Below are positions 22,954 through 35,306 of a stretch of 64,000 bases of DNA, piece by piece. The position numbers were made by a program, and so were the translations under genes. Position 1 is the first letter of the stretch, and each line of letters opens with the position of its first letter. The stretch is from Coleophoma eucalyptorum (Eukaryota > Ascomycota > Leotiomycetes > Helotiales > Dermateaceae). The stretch spans positions 558,001 through 622,000 of the forward strand of contig JALRME010000025.1 in assembly GCA_026120035.1 (NCBI GenBank), in the 5' to 3' direction. The notes beneath the pieces were generated by a model that saw only the letters and a list, made by a program, of their open reading frames with translations, was not told where the DNA came from and ran no database searches.

Positions 22954-25365
22954 ATGGTGAACTTAACATATTTGCTTGGATGGGGGTTTCTGCTCCTTCC
23001 TCAAACAATAGCGACTAGTAGGTTTCCTAGATTCTACCACTAAGAATTGACTGATTGAAAATAGTCGTTAGACCACTGGCAATTGAGCCTATAGGAGAAG
23101 ATATAGCGATAGTCCCGACTCGTGTAGGGAGAAGGGAGCAGGACTGGAGGAATGCTCTTGTAAATTCTACAACATCACATTGTGACCCTAGCACGATTAC
23201 GCCAGCGCCAACGCCATGGTCATCATACTCGAGATCCTATCCAATATCTGGCTGTAATCCGATCTGGAGTGACTCAACTTATGGCACCCTCTCCTTTGGT
23301 CGTGATTGGTGTTATATGTAAGCATAATTGTGCCTCGTAAGTTGAAATCGAGACTATATTAAGTTGTCCCAGTCGTCCCCAAGAAGTTCATTTGGCTTAC
23401 TGGCCTACGGGAGCCGCTGCTGGAAACCGCACGTACCCATCAACTACATATCTTAAGGATTGGGGTGTTACAATGTAAGTAGCTGGCATCACAAACCTCT
23501 CAACTAGTCTGATAGTCTTTAGGACGAGCGCTTCGATCTACTATATGGTTCATGAATTTGACGCAATCGATTGGTGTGGCCAGTTCCTTGGACCATCAGT
23601 TACCTCCTTCGTACACTCTTATGCTCTGACGGATGTGTCAACTTTGATGCCCTATGCCGACGACGCTGCAACAACCAGGATGGGTCCCCCAAGGCAACTA
23701 CAGCTCAGCGATTTACGGACCGATTGTTCTACATAGGAGACTATTCCTGTAAAAAATCACAACACAATGACAGATGGTTGTAACGCTATTGTAGAGTTTA
23801 AGGAGGATATTATAACAGCATTGGCACAGAAGATGTAAGTCATACCTTGGAAGCCGCTTGAAATTGATTTAAGACTCTGTGATTAAACAACCCTGTTTAG
23901 TAATGGATGGCACACTTGCATAAGGGAATTCAACGGATACAACGGAATATTTGACCCTCCGGTCCCTGTGGCTGCTTGTACCGGCAGTGATGAGGAGTGT
24001 GGTAATGATGGCGCTGATTTGGTATTCCCTGCGCCATCTGGACAAGGAGTGTCCTCGTCGGCGCAAGCAGTAACAACTCAAACTACGAATAAGGAGACTA
24101 CAACCTCTCCTACATCACAAGCAAAGACTTCACAAGCAGCACCATCTATGCCCGTCGAAATGGCGTCTCTATATGCAACTGCTGCTGTATCTACAGCACC
24201 AGAGACATCCAGTGCACTCGACACCTCGAGCACTACTGGTCCAAGCACCGAGCCTCAAGCCTCTACCTCGCCCCTAGGAGAAGCCAGTTCTTTCCAGCCA
24301 AGTGTAACTGTAGACAACCCCAAAACCGAATCAGAAGTAGTATCGTCGCCAAATCCTGCCACAACAGCAATCCCTATTGTTACCTTTTCCAATTCCGAGG
24401 TCATATCGGCCGTTCCTGGGGCTTCGTCCGTCGTGGTTGGAGCCCAAACAATTTCTCAGGGATCACCAGCTATTACAGTATCAGGAGAAGTTGTCAGTCT
24501 CGGCTCTTCAGGAGTGGTAGTCAGTAATACCGACAATGGAGAAGTTGTCACGCATCAGATTCCAGCTGCAACAACGGTGAATAATCCTGCACAAACTCTA
24601 GGAGTTGTAGCGGGACAGACAATCACTGCAGATGCTGTTGGAAAATCGACAGTAGCTATTGGCGGGCAGACACTGAGTATCGGTGGGGCGGCTATAGCAA
24701 TGTCTGGACAGCAGATTGCTACTTTGGCAAGCGATGGACTAGTGGTTGCGGGTCCGGATGGAATAATCACAACCATGGCAATTGCCACGCCAGTTTCTGA
24801 AAATACTGTTCAAAAGTCGACAGTAGTCATTGGTGGCCAGACACTGAGCATCGGTGGAACAGCAGTAACAATGTCCGGAAATCGAGTTGTCACTTTGGCA
24901 AGCAGTGGATTGCTGGTTGCAGAGCCAAATGGATTGGTCACAACTATGGCGATTCCCACGCCTGTTTCTGAAGATACTGTTCAAAAGTCGACTGTAGTCA
25001 TTGATGGCCAGACATTGAGTATCGGTGGAGAGGCAGTAACAATGTCTGGAAATCGGGTTGTCACTTTGGTAAGCAGTGGATTAGTGATTTCAGGTCCAAG
25101 TGGATTCATGACAACTATTACGAATGCCACAACTGCCACAGAGTTGGATGTCACGGCAACGTTTAAGAGTCTCACCGCAAGTATTTCAAAGGAGAGTGAG
25201 GTTGCCGCTAGTTTGACTTCAACTAGCGCTGCGACCACTATTGATCTTGGTCCCATTTCCACAGAAACACACAAAAATAATGGGATAGGGTCTACGGGAT
25301 ATGGAATGGTGGGTTGGTTAAGTTGTATGGCCACTGCATTTGCTATTCTTGTAGAGCTATTTTAA
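22954..25365 (+). CDS. Repeat-bearing, probably GPI-anchored cell-wall protein (one in-frame TAG)
   Basis: Secreted fungal surface protein of unknown function. Exons 22954-23017, 23065-23317, 23364-23474, 23523-23834 and 23901-25365 join in one frame. The start is a signal peptide (MVNLTYLLGWGFLLL). The ectodomain has paired cysteines and the fungal block AYWPTGAAAGNRTYPS, then TDGCN and FDPPVPV. From about residue 270 comes a Ser/Thr-rich stalk and a series of GGQTLSIGG...MSG...TLxSxGLVV repeats. A C-terminal hydrophobic tail (GMVGWLSCMATAFAILVELF) with a small-residue region before it fits a GPI signal. An in-frame TAG at 23734-23736, just after LRTDCST, is not removed by any intron I could define. 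It is either a nonsense mutation, a sequence error, or an unusual intron. Confidence 0.65.
24643..25140 (+). repeat. Three tandem 171-bp coding repeats
   Basis: Units start at 24643, 24814 and 24985, exactly 171 bp (57 codons) apart, each opening with KSTV and containing GQTLSIGG. The first two are full length; the third diverges after about 52 codons. Two older, more diverged relatives lie upstream (VVGAQTISQGS and VVAGQTITADA). Confidence 0.85.
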
Positions 25366-26794
25366 GACAAATCAAAATCTATCCAACAGAGAGATTTGTG
25401 TCATGCCTTATTTATGTGTTTATACAAATAATTGCTTTCTGCGTGCCTACACACTTTTCTCATCTACTCCATGTAAGAATACGAGCCCTACCAGAGAGGC
25501 AGAATTTTGAAGGACTTACAGGATGACATCTGTTTTAGAAGGAGAATGATAATGGCAACCAAAGTATTGAATTGATGAAGAGGACAAGAGTTGCCAGTGT
25601 CAACCTCACCACTGCCGGGTCCTTTCATAGTCTCAAAGTCTGCCTCGGCGTATCCATTCTTCGTAACCCAAGCACTTGGTCTGCAACAGCCTTACCAAGT
25701 GTTGTTCCTTTGCAAACTACTTGCGAAGCCCTACCGTTGTCATAAACGTGTACCAGGAAAATGAACGAACTTAGAGTTCATATGTTGCAGAATGCTGAGT
25801 ATCCGAGTCCTTTTACTTGAGGTCTAATTGATGAAGATATTTGATACTGTTTGCATTGCCTGGCCCAGAATTCAAAGGCGTGTCCAGCCATCAATCGCTA
25901 AGCCTCCCACACCGGTACAATGTAGCGTTCGAATCTAGCAACTGGGCTGCGGCTGAGTTTCAGGTTGCAACGTGGTAATTAGCATGCAATCTGCCTGATG
26001 GGTGCAGCGGCAGCTAACCAAATACAACCTCATCCGATAAACCTTGCCTTTCAAGCTGATCCGACCTGCCTTTGTGTAATAACATTGTGATAAAATTGTG
26101 ATAGCAAACGTTCCTCCAAGTTAATGATTGGACATTGCAAGTTGTACCTAACTGACCTCCTTATTTATGCATAACGGTCCAAGCTCTAGGACCTTCTAAA
26201 GTTGGGAATTGTGACCGGTGAACATGATCCGGTACACGAGTAACACCCGCTGCCTGTTCGTGAATGAATAAAGGCCAAACCCTCCAAAAGCTACGATTCC
26301 GCCTCGTCTGCCCTGGAGTAGTCGTGCGTACCCCGCGCCCCGCCTGTGCCGTGACGAGGGAGTGTCAACAATACTAGGGGAATCAATCCTGCACCCCTAA
26401 CGAGCCTGTCCATCGACACAACAGCTAGAATCAAGTCACCTCTCGAGCGTAGTAGTACACTGCATAGGCAGAACGGCTAGCTAGCCCTAGGAACTATAAT
26501 AAGCACATTTATTCCTACCTCGTGCTGCGCAGAAATTGAGCGGCGCTGAGCTGCCAGCCGGCCTCAAACGCGACCGAGTGACAAGAATTCCCGAGACCGC
26601 GTCCTTCCACCAGCTTTTCCTTCGCTACGAACCGGCGTCGATAAAATCCCCCTATACGACACTTGTAGCGCATTAACTGAAATATCTTCTACAAATTCAG
26701 AGCGGATTTATCTCGATTCGTTATAGCATTATTAAATAACGAACATAGAATCGAAAAGGCCGGAGTTTCTATATTACTAGAATTATTATCTTAG
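25366..26794. other. Gene-poor stretch
   Basis: No gene is seen. The segment 26280-26640 is GC-richer. The last 100 bases are AT-rich, and the sequence changes character just before the ankyrin fragment, with ATTATCTTAG as a possible intron end at 26785-26794. Confidence 0.45.
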
Positions 26795-27325
26795 GCACAA
26801 GCGTTCAGTATACCAAATGGTTCAGATTTCCTTGATATTGACAATAATGGCGAGTGTTGTAGAAGCCTTCTGGGTAGATATGGATACCCTTTTCTTACTG
26901 GAACACCTTCCAATACATGGATACCCAAGGTCATACAGGAGTTCCAGCGCAAGGAAGCTGCATTGATGAATGAGGCATGGGTTGCCGGAAAAGAGAAAAG
27001 CGATCCTAATCTTGTTGGTAAGCTAAGACCAATTTTGCTCATTGCTTGCGAAAGAGAACTGCCAAATATGGAGAACGTCAAGTTCCTCGTAGAGGATGCG
27101 GGCGCCAGCGTTGATTCGTATGATTCTGAAGAGAGGGGAGGTGATACGGCTCTGCAATTTCTGGCTAGATCGCCCCACTGGTGGACCACTGTAGCGTTGA
27201 AATATTTGATCGACAAAGGAGCAGATGTCAAAGATAAGAACGCAAAGGATGAGACACCTCTTCAAATTGCGCACCCAAGAAAGCAGGAGACTCTACAGAA
27301 TGCGCAAGAGGTAGAAGGATGCTAA
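26795..27325 (+). pseudogene. Ankyrin-repeat protein fragment
   Basis: An open frame without a start codon at its left end reads about 176 residues. It resembles the rear of a fungal ankyrin protein: SDFLDIDNNGECCRSLLGRY, a linker, then VKFLVEDAGASVDSYD and an ankyrin unit with GDTALQFLA and LKYLIDKGADV, followed by the start of another (DETPLQIA). The frame is clean from about 26795 to the stop at 27323-27325. The left boundary coincides with an intron-acceptor-like TTAG, so it could be the last exon of a gene whose earlier exons I cannot find. The first ATG in frame is only at 26963. I favour a remnant left after rearrangement. Confidence 0.55.
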
Positions 27326-27704
27326 GGTGAATCTGATAGTGTTTGAGTAGACTTTGAATATATAGGCTAGGTTTTTTATCAGTAGTGGTTTGGTGCTATT
27401 GATAAAAATAAGTTAGTAGTTTGTTTCTTGAAACATAAGTTCACAGTCGAAGTTTTGATAAGTAACAGCTAAGTGAATAGACTAGATAAGTAAAATCAAC
27501 TGTTGGTTTACGTCAAGTAATGTAGGAATCAACTGTTAGGTCAACAGGTGTAAAATTGTTTCATAAGTGATAGATCCGGTGTGTATTGAAGAGAGTGTAA
27601 GGCAGAGAAGTATGAATTCCCCCTCGCCAGGAATGCTGTATGTAACATGTAACTAGGTCTCGTGAATGATTTTTAAATGACAGTGTCACACTGCAATTGT
27701 TCTA

Positions 27705-30700
27705 TTAAAATTCTCCTCTACCCTTTCCAAAGTAGCCACCAGTTGCGACTTTCAACCATGGCACAGACTTGGCGTCGTATGTATTCGAACCGACCGTGTT
27801 ACCCCACCAGTCGAAGATAATATTATTATAGCTCAGGCAGAAGAAGATGATGATTGTTGTGAGAGCAGTTCCAGTGTCCATGGCAGCTTGAAGGAGATCT
27901 GCGCGAGATTAAAGAGTTAGCACTGGCTCCTAGAGCGCATAAAAGGAAAGAATACTAACAGTTGTACCGCTTCCACCAGTCAAAAGCACGTTTTCGGATA
28001 AAGAAGTTGAACACAAAGCCAAAGATGAACCAAAGTGAGTATTGAGCTGCGCCATGTTAGTCTCTTTCAGGATTGTATCTATTTTAGATTAACGTACTGG
28101 TGTTGGCAGGAGGAATATTGCCTGCGGCATTGAAGAAGATTGGAACGTTAATATATCGAATCCAGCTATTTGGATATCTTCGATAGAGCATGTATACGAG
28201 TACAGTAACCACCGGCTATGCAAACCAAGTTAGTTAAGACTCTCAAAGTTGCAATACGAAAATTTGAAAACATGAACTTACACCGATTATGAAGAAGTAC
28301 ATGATACCGCTGTATACCTGGCCGTGCTGGAACATTCTTTGAGGACCGATCGCTCCCCAAATTAAGGAGGCATTGTATACAACCTTGGCGCCGTTGCATG
28401 TGAAGCGCTGTGTATTGGTCGACTTGCATAGGTCTTTGATATTACCCATCATCCATCGAAGGACTAGAGATTATAGATCAGCTTTCACCACATTATGCTA
28501 TGCGATTTTAAAGGAATGAGTTTACCGCCAGTTTGAGTCATGGTCGCGAGAATTGTCGCATAAATCTGACCGAAGAAGAGAACACGAGGGGGGATTTTCT
28601 ACGAGAGCAAGACTCAGTCAACGAATGGTTCAGTCTTTCAAGAGCCGAAAGTTGGACTTACCATATACTGCCCCAGCTTCAGATCTTGAGCAAAGTCCAT
28701 GCCGTGTTTCACTGAGTTGTACCCGTAACACTTAACCATCATATTTGCAATAGGCTTTCCGGGCCAGGCGTAACCTGCAATAAGCTCCGTGATAATATTG
28801 AGGAAGCTGTAGATGAAAAAGTCAGTAATCATGAACAAGAACCCGGTAGAGAGGGGTTTGGTTCTCAACTGACATTCTTTGATTCGTAGTCCCCTCTAAT
28901 ATTCCTTCTGGGATAATGAGGAACACACCCATACCAAAGCACACGACGATAAATCCCCAGACTGGCAGGCCCGAGTCCCAGTGGTTGACTGTTACGATTC
29001 CCAGGGCAAGCACGACCAATGTCAACAGAATGTACCACCAATCAGGAACTTCCTTATACGAGCTCATTAGCCGCTTGTGGATGTCTTCTCCACCATGACG
29101 GGCGTTCTTGAGCTTGGCCCAAATTTCAGCTCCATTGTATAGATAAGTGTGGACAACAATAGCAGTTACAGCAGCGAAAGAAAGGGCATATGATAGCGAA
29201 TATGACATAGAAATGTACATGGGAGAGTACTTTTCATATTTGCTGAGGACAAAGTTGAGGTTGGCGTCAACTACGCGAGTAATGTTGTACGTTTTGCCAG
29301 TGTTATCATACGTACTTGAGGACAAGAGAGGAAGGCTACAGATTTCAGTCATTAATCAGTCTTCCAAAGTCTATAAATTAAAAGAGCACGCGCAGTTACG
29401 AGCATGCAGAACGGGAGAAACAAATTGTTACTCACTAGGCACTATTCCACACGTTTGAGTAGTAAAGAATAGGTGACAGGAAAAGATAAAAGATCACGAC
29501 TACAGCAAAGGCATTGCAGGTAATGTAGAAAGGCGTAGTGAGCGGGGTCCCAGCGTAATTAATCTGAGTCCAGTCGATGCTAATGGGTAGCAATCCAAGG
29601 CCCGAGTTCATCTAGCCAACACACACGAATTAGCGTATGCCTAACTAAGGTAGGAAGCCCAGTTCATATATTGCACTTTGATGCATGTGACTTACACCAA
29701 AGATCGTGTTGACTTTCTGGTTATTGGGTACAATCCATGTGATGAACGCGAACGTGCTCAGGCTTGTCCAGATATAATCTGGGAAGAAAAAGAGCACGAA
29801 GGCAAAAATGGTAAAGTAAGAGAAGAAACGGTATCGGCTCATCGTCCAGCCATTAGCAGGGGAACGGTCTTGGGGCCCATGGAGAGAGCGGAACAAGACT
29901 GTGGATGGAAGGGCTGCAGGCCATATGAGGGCGGCGGGGTAGACAAGGAATCGACGAGAGAGACCGGCGAGACCAAAGCTGTGTCAATATGTTAGAAAGG
30001 TAGATCTATATTTCGATCAACAGAAATATAGCAACGAAATTTTAGGAGAAAAGACGGTTAATTGTTTACGAAGGCTTGACCATGAACAAACTTTTCGCAC
30101 AAGTGAGAAGTGCGCACAAGAAGGCTCATAACTTACCCGATCATCTGAGTCGTCAAAAGATAGAGGAAGCAGAATCCGGCTCCATAATCACGGTTCCAGT
30201 AAACCGGACTGATGATGGCTACTAGTGATCCTGAGGCATATGCCGCGCTGGCACTGACATTGACGCACTAAAAAAATAAGTCAAAGGTTAAAGATGACAA
30301 ACTTGGGGAAGCGGGGTGGGTAACATAAGGAATGGAGAGACCACTGGCTAACAACTTACAATCACAATCAGGGCGTGCTCCTTAATCGTAAACCGGCCGG
30401 GGTTTATTTCGAACGTGAACCGGCCAAGAGGAATACGCCAACGAGGAAGCTTTTCCCATGCTCGGCCGACGGGGAAGACGAGTAATTGAGCTACAACATA
30501 ACTGATTGAGAGAGATGGCTGGGGAAGATCAGAACTATGTTTTTGTATCACAATGGAAGGAAGTCAAGAATAGGAATAGAAACTCACGTAGCGAAGACCA
30601 AAGAACTGGTTGATGCCTGAAAACAGTGTGACGAAGATCGTAGTAAGGACCCAGGCTCGGACCGCTGTGGAAAAAGTGATCAGTACAGATCTATGCGGTC

Positions 30701-31169
30701 AAAGTGAAGAGGGATTATATGATTGCACTGACTGTTGCAGGGAATGCTTGGGTCGTCTGTGTTGTCGACACAAGCAGCTACTTCTGGAACTAAGTATATC
30801 AATCAGCCTTATAAGCCTCATCCACTTCAACCTCTCGGCTTGGCTCAATGCTTGATCTGCAGAACCCCCAACTCAACACGTAGCTTGATCTCTGGGTTAA
30901 CTTTTGTATGGAAGTGAGGAGGACTTACAAGGTGACTGGTCGCCATCAACATTCCACTTGAATGCTTCGACCGGGGTCAATTCAGTCTTCTCCGCCCTAT
31001 ATACTAAGAGTTCTTGTTTCCCATCATTTTCACCATCCACGGCTTCGACATCCGATGTATCTGCTTGAATAACATCCTTCTTTGATGGGCCATTGGTCTC
31101 CTTGTGCAGACTCGAGATAGGACTCGAGGTCCCGTCTGAGTCGGTCTGGTGAATCTCAGCAGCAGGCAT
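27705..31169 (-). CDS. OPT-family oligopeptide transporter
   Basis: Proton-coupled oligopeptide transporter (OPT, ISP4/OPT2-like) of the plasma membrane. Fourteen exons on the minus strand, each with GT...AG ends and matching phase, join to 794 aa, typical for the family. Their right-to-left starts are 31169, 30789, 30664, 30518, 30267, 29978, 29611, 29335, 28806, 28598, 28463, 28215, 28046 and 27898. Family marks: an acidic N-terminus, VAACV.NTDDPS, a NQFFGLRY helix, [10 protein letters not shown], the [19 protein letters not shown] block, a soluble loop with [11 protein letters not shown], and NIPPAN. About 14-16 hydrophobic segments are present. The intron density is far higher than in neighbouring genes. 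It may import small peptides or peptide-like metabolites; there is no clear link to neighbours. Confidence 0.9.
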
Positions 31170-33041
31170 GGTTGCTGCAAAAGTGGGAATCTCTCACACT
31201 TTTTGCCAACGCGCAGATAAAAAGATAAGGAAAAATTATGAGCCGCAGATGCTCTCTCGAGAAAAGTAAAAGGAATGAACAGCAGAGAGTACGGATTACT
31301 GCAATAGATATGAATCCAGCAGGCCCGGTAAGCACGCACGTACATAGCCAAGATTTCAATTTGTTTTATCTTTATCACGCACAAAGCCTTACTAGTGGCG
31401 TGCTGATGGAGTCCCCGCATTGTGAGAGAGGTAGTCCCATGAGAAGGCATAGTATGGTTTTGTTGGTTCAACTTAGAAAGGAGAAAAGGTGGGTTATGAT
31501 TGACAGGCTTAATTCAGACTTTCAGGTGCCGGTCGATTCAGTCAGTCGAGGCAATCAGTATAAGCTAAGTGGTGGACACAGAGTGGAGTCAACGTTAGGT
31601 AGGTCATTGCTTGGGAGATCAGTACAGCATGAACATGTCAGCTACGGGGTAATTACGGGCAGCATGCTGGAGATAGGTGGGAGGGAACGTTCCGTATGTC
31701 AATGTTGCTAAGTATAGTTAGTTCTACAGGAGTGGTAATGTGACAATAATTGTCTAATTTTAATATCCTTTCATGTTTGAAGTCGCAAGAGCATATCTGT
31801 TCTATTTCTCTTTCCCAGAAATAAAAAAAACAACAAGCGGAATCGAGGAACTAGGATTAGTTATTGGCCGTTGGGAAATGTTGTCATGGTCCTTACGATT
31901 GCGTGCTTTTGAACCTCGTACTTAGATCCGTTATTTCTTATGAAAAGAATAAGGTGGTGGGGTAATTAAAAGAATCACAGTGTAAAATGCAAAAAACCCC
32001 AGACTAGCTAAATATTACCGAGGTTAGTGTAGTATGCGATCGTATGGTAGTAGGAAGGAATTAGATTACATTGGTTGAAAGTATAAATGGACGGTCTGTA
32101 TTACTATAGTAGAGCACCAGACTTTGGTGTTCGAGAATGAGCTTGTTGCTCAACCTCATTCATTAACTTGTCAAATCCCTATTATTGTCACAAAGCCTAA
32201 GTTTGAGTATGGTGCTGACTAATACCTTTTCTTCCTATTCTCGAAGAAAAGCATAAGTCGCACGGACAACCAGACCACCAGCAGTAAATTCAGAAGATGA
32301 GAATTGAGGAATAATCTTTCCTTGTTTTAATTCTATTTCAAGCAACGATGTAAGGGATCAATAGAGAGGCTGAGAATTGAGGGTATTGACATTGACATTG
32401 CAGAAAGAAGGCGAAGGTCTGCCTGGAGGTCTATTTACATGTAGATGCCTGTCGCGTGATCACATGACCCCTTTCTTTCAACAAATTCTACTATAGAGAG
32501 ATCTCTTCTAAACTAATGGCATATCCTCCATTGGGGGATTGTGTATAATCGTACGAAATAAAAGTATTGGTAGACCAAATCTCGTCGATGATTGACGAAT
32601 CCGTACCCCACTTATCATGCGAGGACCCTTCAACTCTTATCCAAATCAATCCTGTACCCGAACCCCCACCTTTGAGGCGGCGATAGTGTCCCGTGCTGAA
32701 TGATATACACATATGGCGAAATCCCAATCCAGTCAGATCTTATTAATATTATTAATGACATCGGAGAGATTCCTATTTGGTGACCTGCGCGCAGCTTTCT
32801 CAACCCACTCTTGCGGCTGAGGTGACGAACGGCTGATACTATGCGCCGCGGTGTTTGGTGGTAAGTTGATTATGTATTCCAGGGCAGGGATGACGACACT
32901 TTTCACTTTATCTTTTGCTATCGCCATTAAACATTTCTTATTCCTTTATCCCCTCCCTCCGCCAACTGCAACTATTATAATTTATATGTAATTGTAGCTA
33001 TATCAGTGTCAGCCAGAAGGAGACTGAGAAGATAGATAGAG
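31170..33041. other. Intergenic region with one doubtful small gene
   Basis: No recognised gene. The minus strand at 32491-32927 has two short, protein-like open segments, listed separately. The first 500 bp is the likely promoter of the OPT transporter. Confidence 0.4.
32491..32927 (-). CDS. Possible small two-exon hypothetical protein
   Basis: Two neighbouring minus-strand open segments, 32927-32733 (starting MAIAKDKVK) and 32727-32491, have protein-like composition. The second ends with a compact Trp/Gly/Ser-rich part (GTGLIWIRVEGSSHDKWGTD, then NGGYAISLEEI) that looks like a beta-rich domain. A single stop and a frame change separate them, and AGs are available for an acceptor near 32662, but I could not fix a donor. 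I recognise no family. It may be a small gene with one intron or chance. Confidence 0.25.
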
Positions 33042-34236
33042 ATGGTTGCCTTCCTTTCCTCTTTCCTGCTTATCGCAGGCCTTGCTCGAGCATCTCAGAT
33101 TGTTCTGTCCTCTGAGCCTGCTACTGGAAATATCCCCTATGTACTCCCTACGGAGCGCACATTCCTCCTCAATGTCCCTACGAACTACACACACGGGGAG
33201 CCCCATCCAGTCGTTTTCTCCTTTCATGGTGGTAAGTCTGTACCTTGTGCACGAAGCCGAAAATCGTATGGTTCTCTGTCGATGCCACTAATTGTGTTTT
33301 CACAATTCAAGTTCCTTATCGAAAAGTTACCATGCTGAACATTACGGCTGACTTGCGCAGCTGGCGGGTTCAGCGAGAAGCAGCAGCGTATTACTGAGCT
33401 CTCTGACCCAAGCTTGCGCATCGCGAGCAAGCCTTTCCTTACTGTCTATGCCCAGGGCGTTAATAACACAGAATGGGATATGAAGCATATTTGGAAGGGA
33501 GCACCATACGAGAATACAACAGTTGATGATGTAAGCTACTCTCTCTCCTCTCTAACCTTTCGGTCTAGTCTGCGAGAGGGGCTGTCAGATTCACCGATTT
33601 AAGATAACTATTTTTCTTACTCAAGTTAACCATTGTTGCAAGATTGCCTATGTCTACGATATAATCTCCGCAGTCTCCGCAACTTATAGTATCGATGAAT
33701 CTCGCTTATACGCATGTGGGAAATCAAATGGCGGCGGCTTCACAGCACTTCTAGCCTGCCGTCCAGACACCTCCGCCATCTTCGCTGCTTTTGCCCCAGT
33801 CTCTCCAGCATTATACCAGGGCACATTTGCGTTTCATAATTGCTCACCATCCAATCCAGCGCCCATCCTGCACGCGCACGGTGTAGAAGACACCATTACT
33901 CCCTTTTTTGGACGCACTCCTGAAGGCGGCAGCTTTGGCCCTGAGCCAGACGTCCGCCTCTGGAGACGTCAGTGGACTGAGCGAAATGGGTGCAAAGGGA
34001 AATATGATGGAGAGTGGCCTCTTCCGCATGTGGAAGAAGTGCATCCCGGTGCTTGGGAGGAAATCTGGGATTGTCCTGGTGCTGAAGTGAGATCTTTGAC
34101 TATAGAAGGATTAGGGCATGCTTGGCCTTCAACACTGGGCCTAGATTTGGCTGGAAGCCCTAACCATACAGCTAACTTCAACTTCACGACTCAGCATCTG
34201 ATTCCCTTCTTTTCGAAACATTCTTTGAAGAAGTAA
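33042..34236 (+). CDS. Secreted feruloyl esterase-like / PHB-depolymerase-fold hydrolase
   Basis: Secreted alpha/beta-hydrolase of the LpqC/feruloyl-esterase group (CE1-like), expected to cleave ferulate or related esters from plant cell-wall polysaccharides. Exons 33042-33231, 33361-33530 and 33643-34236 join to 317 aa. It starts with a signal peptide (MVAFLSSFLLIAGLARA). Marks: VVFSFHGA at the oxyanion strand, VDD before the third exon, the nucleophile Ser in CGKSNGGG, HGVEDTITPF with the acid Asp, and GLGHAWP with the catalytic His. The nucleophile elbow is G-K-S-N-G, close to the GMSNGG seen in relatives. Several N-glycosylation sequons (NYT, NNT, NHT, NFT) suit a secreted enzyme. Confidence 0.85.
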
Positions 34237-35306
34237 GCTAAGGCTTTTGAAAATCACCTAGGTCTTTATGGTCTACTCTTTGATACCTTCAACCAAGTGC
34301 GACTACGCACTATCTTATCTGGTATCTAGGATGATCATTAATCAAAGACCCTGCACAATGGACTTTTGGAACGACTCGCCGTCTGAGCTAAGTATCTGGG
34401 GGCTGTTGGTAAGCAACTCAACTCGGATAAAGATGCTGAGACGGTAAATAGTTATCTCCTGGTTGCGTACCTTTGGGAAGAAATGAGACCAGTATGTTGG
34501 GTGACTATAGGTTGCTTGTTAGACCCAAAATTAAGGAACGAGGTGACTGTGCTATATCACTTACTACATATTCTTCTGACCACTGATCAATTGTGAATAA
34601 TGATCCACCTTTGAACCACAGGACGGGCGGTTTCTGGGAGTATGTCAGAGCAGGAAGAATCAACATTTGGAGTAGAGAGTTCTGAAATTAAATATTGCTC
34701 TGGATCTATTAAGGGCAGAAATACGATTCTCTATCCGCTGGCAGTTCTGCAGATCACTGAGTCGCACCTGAAGGAAAACCATTCTAATAGTGAACCTCAG
34801 ACTCCGATTATATTTCTTACATGGTTACAGCGTCTCGTCGTTGGAGGATGGCTAGTACATGCAGACCTAGTATACCATTGTAGCACGGGAGATGCCCTTA
34901 TCAGCCTACAGCCCAGAATTGCCTGCTTGTCATCGTTTAACGACTTCTTCTCTACCAGTTAGAAAAAAAGGCCTAGGCCGTACACCCTTACCTCGATTAC
35001 ACTGTAATCGAAGTTGTACTGTCACTGCTATATATAGTGAGTACAGTAATTTAATTCTATGCCATGCCGTCTCGATTACTACAGCGTTGGAGTAACAATG
35101 CACAGACCACCCATTTTCTCAAATAGGTGGGGAAAAACTTGGTTACTTGTCTAACAGGCAACACGTAGGCTGCCGTACTTGGGCTGGATCCCAGTATGAC
35201 ATAATCAATTAATCAATGTCTTAACATCATAACATTGCGCCTTGTCCATTTTATAATACCATTGCAAGTCTTGATATCAACCCGCACTTACCGCTTATCA
35301 ACAAAA
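34237..35306. other. Intergenic region with dispersed repeat copy
   Basis: No gene is seen. The open frame at 34642-34962 shows no family likeness. A dispersed repeat related to one at 44.1 kb lies at about 34992-35158. Confidence 0.45.
34992..35158 (+). repeat. Dispersed repeat, copy A
   Basis: About 165 bp aligning with 44105-44268 in the same orientation at roughly 70 percent by eye. Shared words include TTGTACT, CACTGCTA, ACAGTAA, CCCATTTTCTCAA and a final AACAGG. No coding capacity. It behaves like a short non-autonomous element; I see no clear terminal inverted repeats or target duplication. Confidence 0.6.

Noticed and set aside
24643..25140. Idea that the 171-bp units are satellite DNA or a processed peptide precursor
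   Set aside because: They are in frame inside a secreted protein, and there are no dibasic Kex2-type sites between units as a RiPP-type precursor would need.
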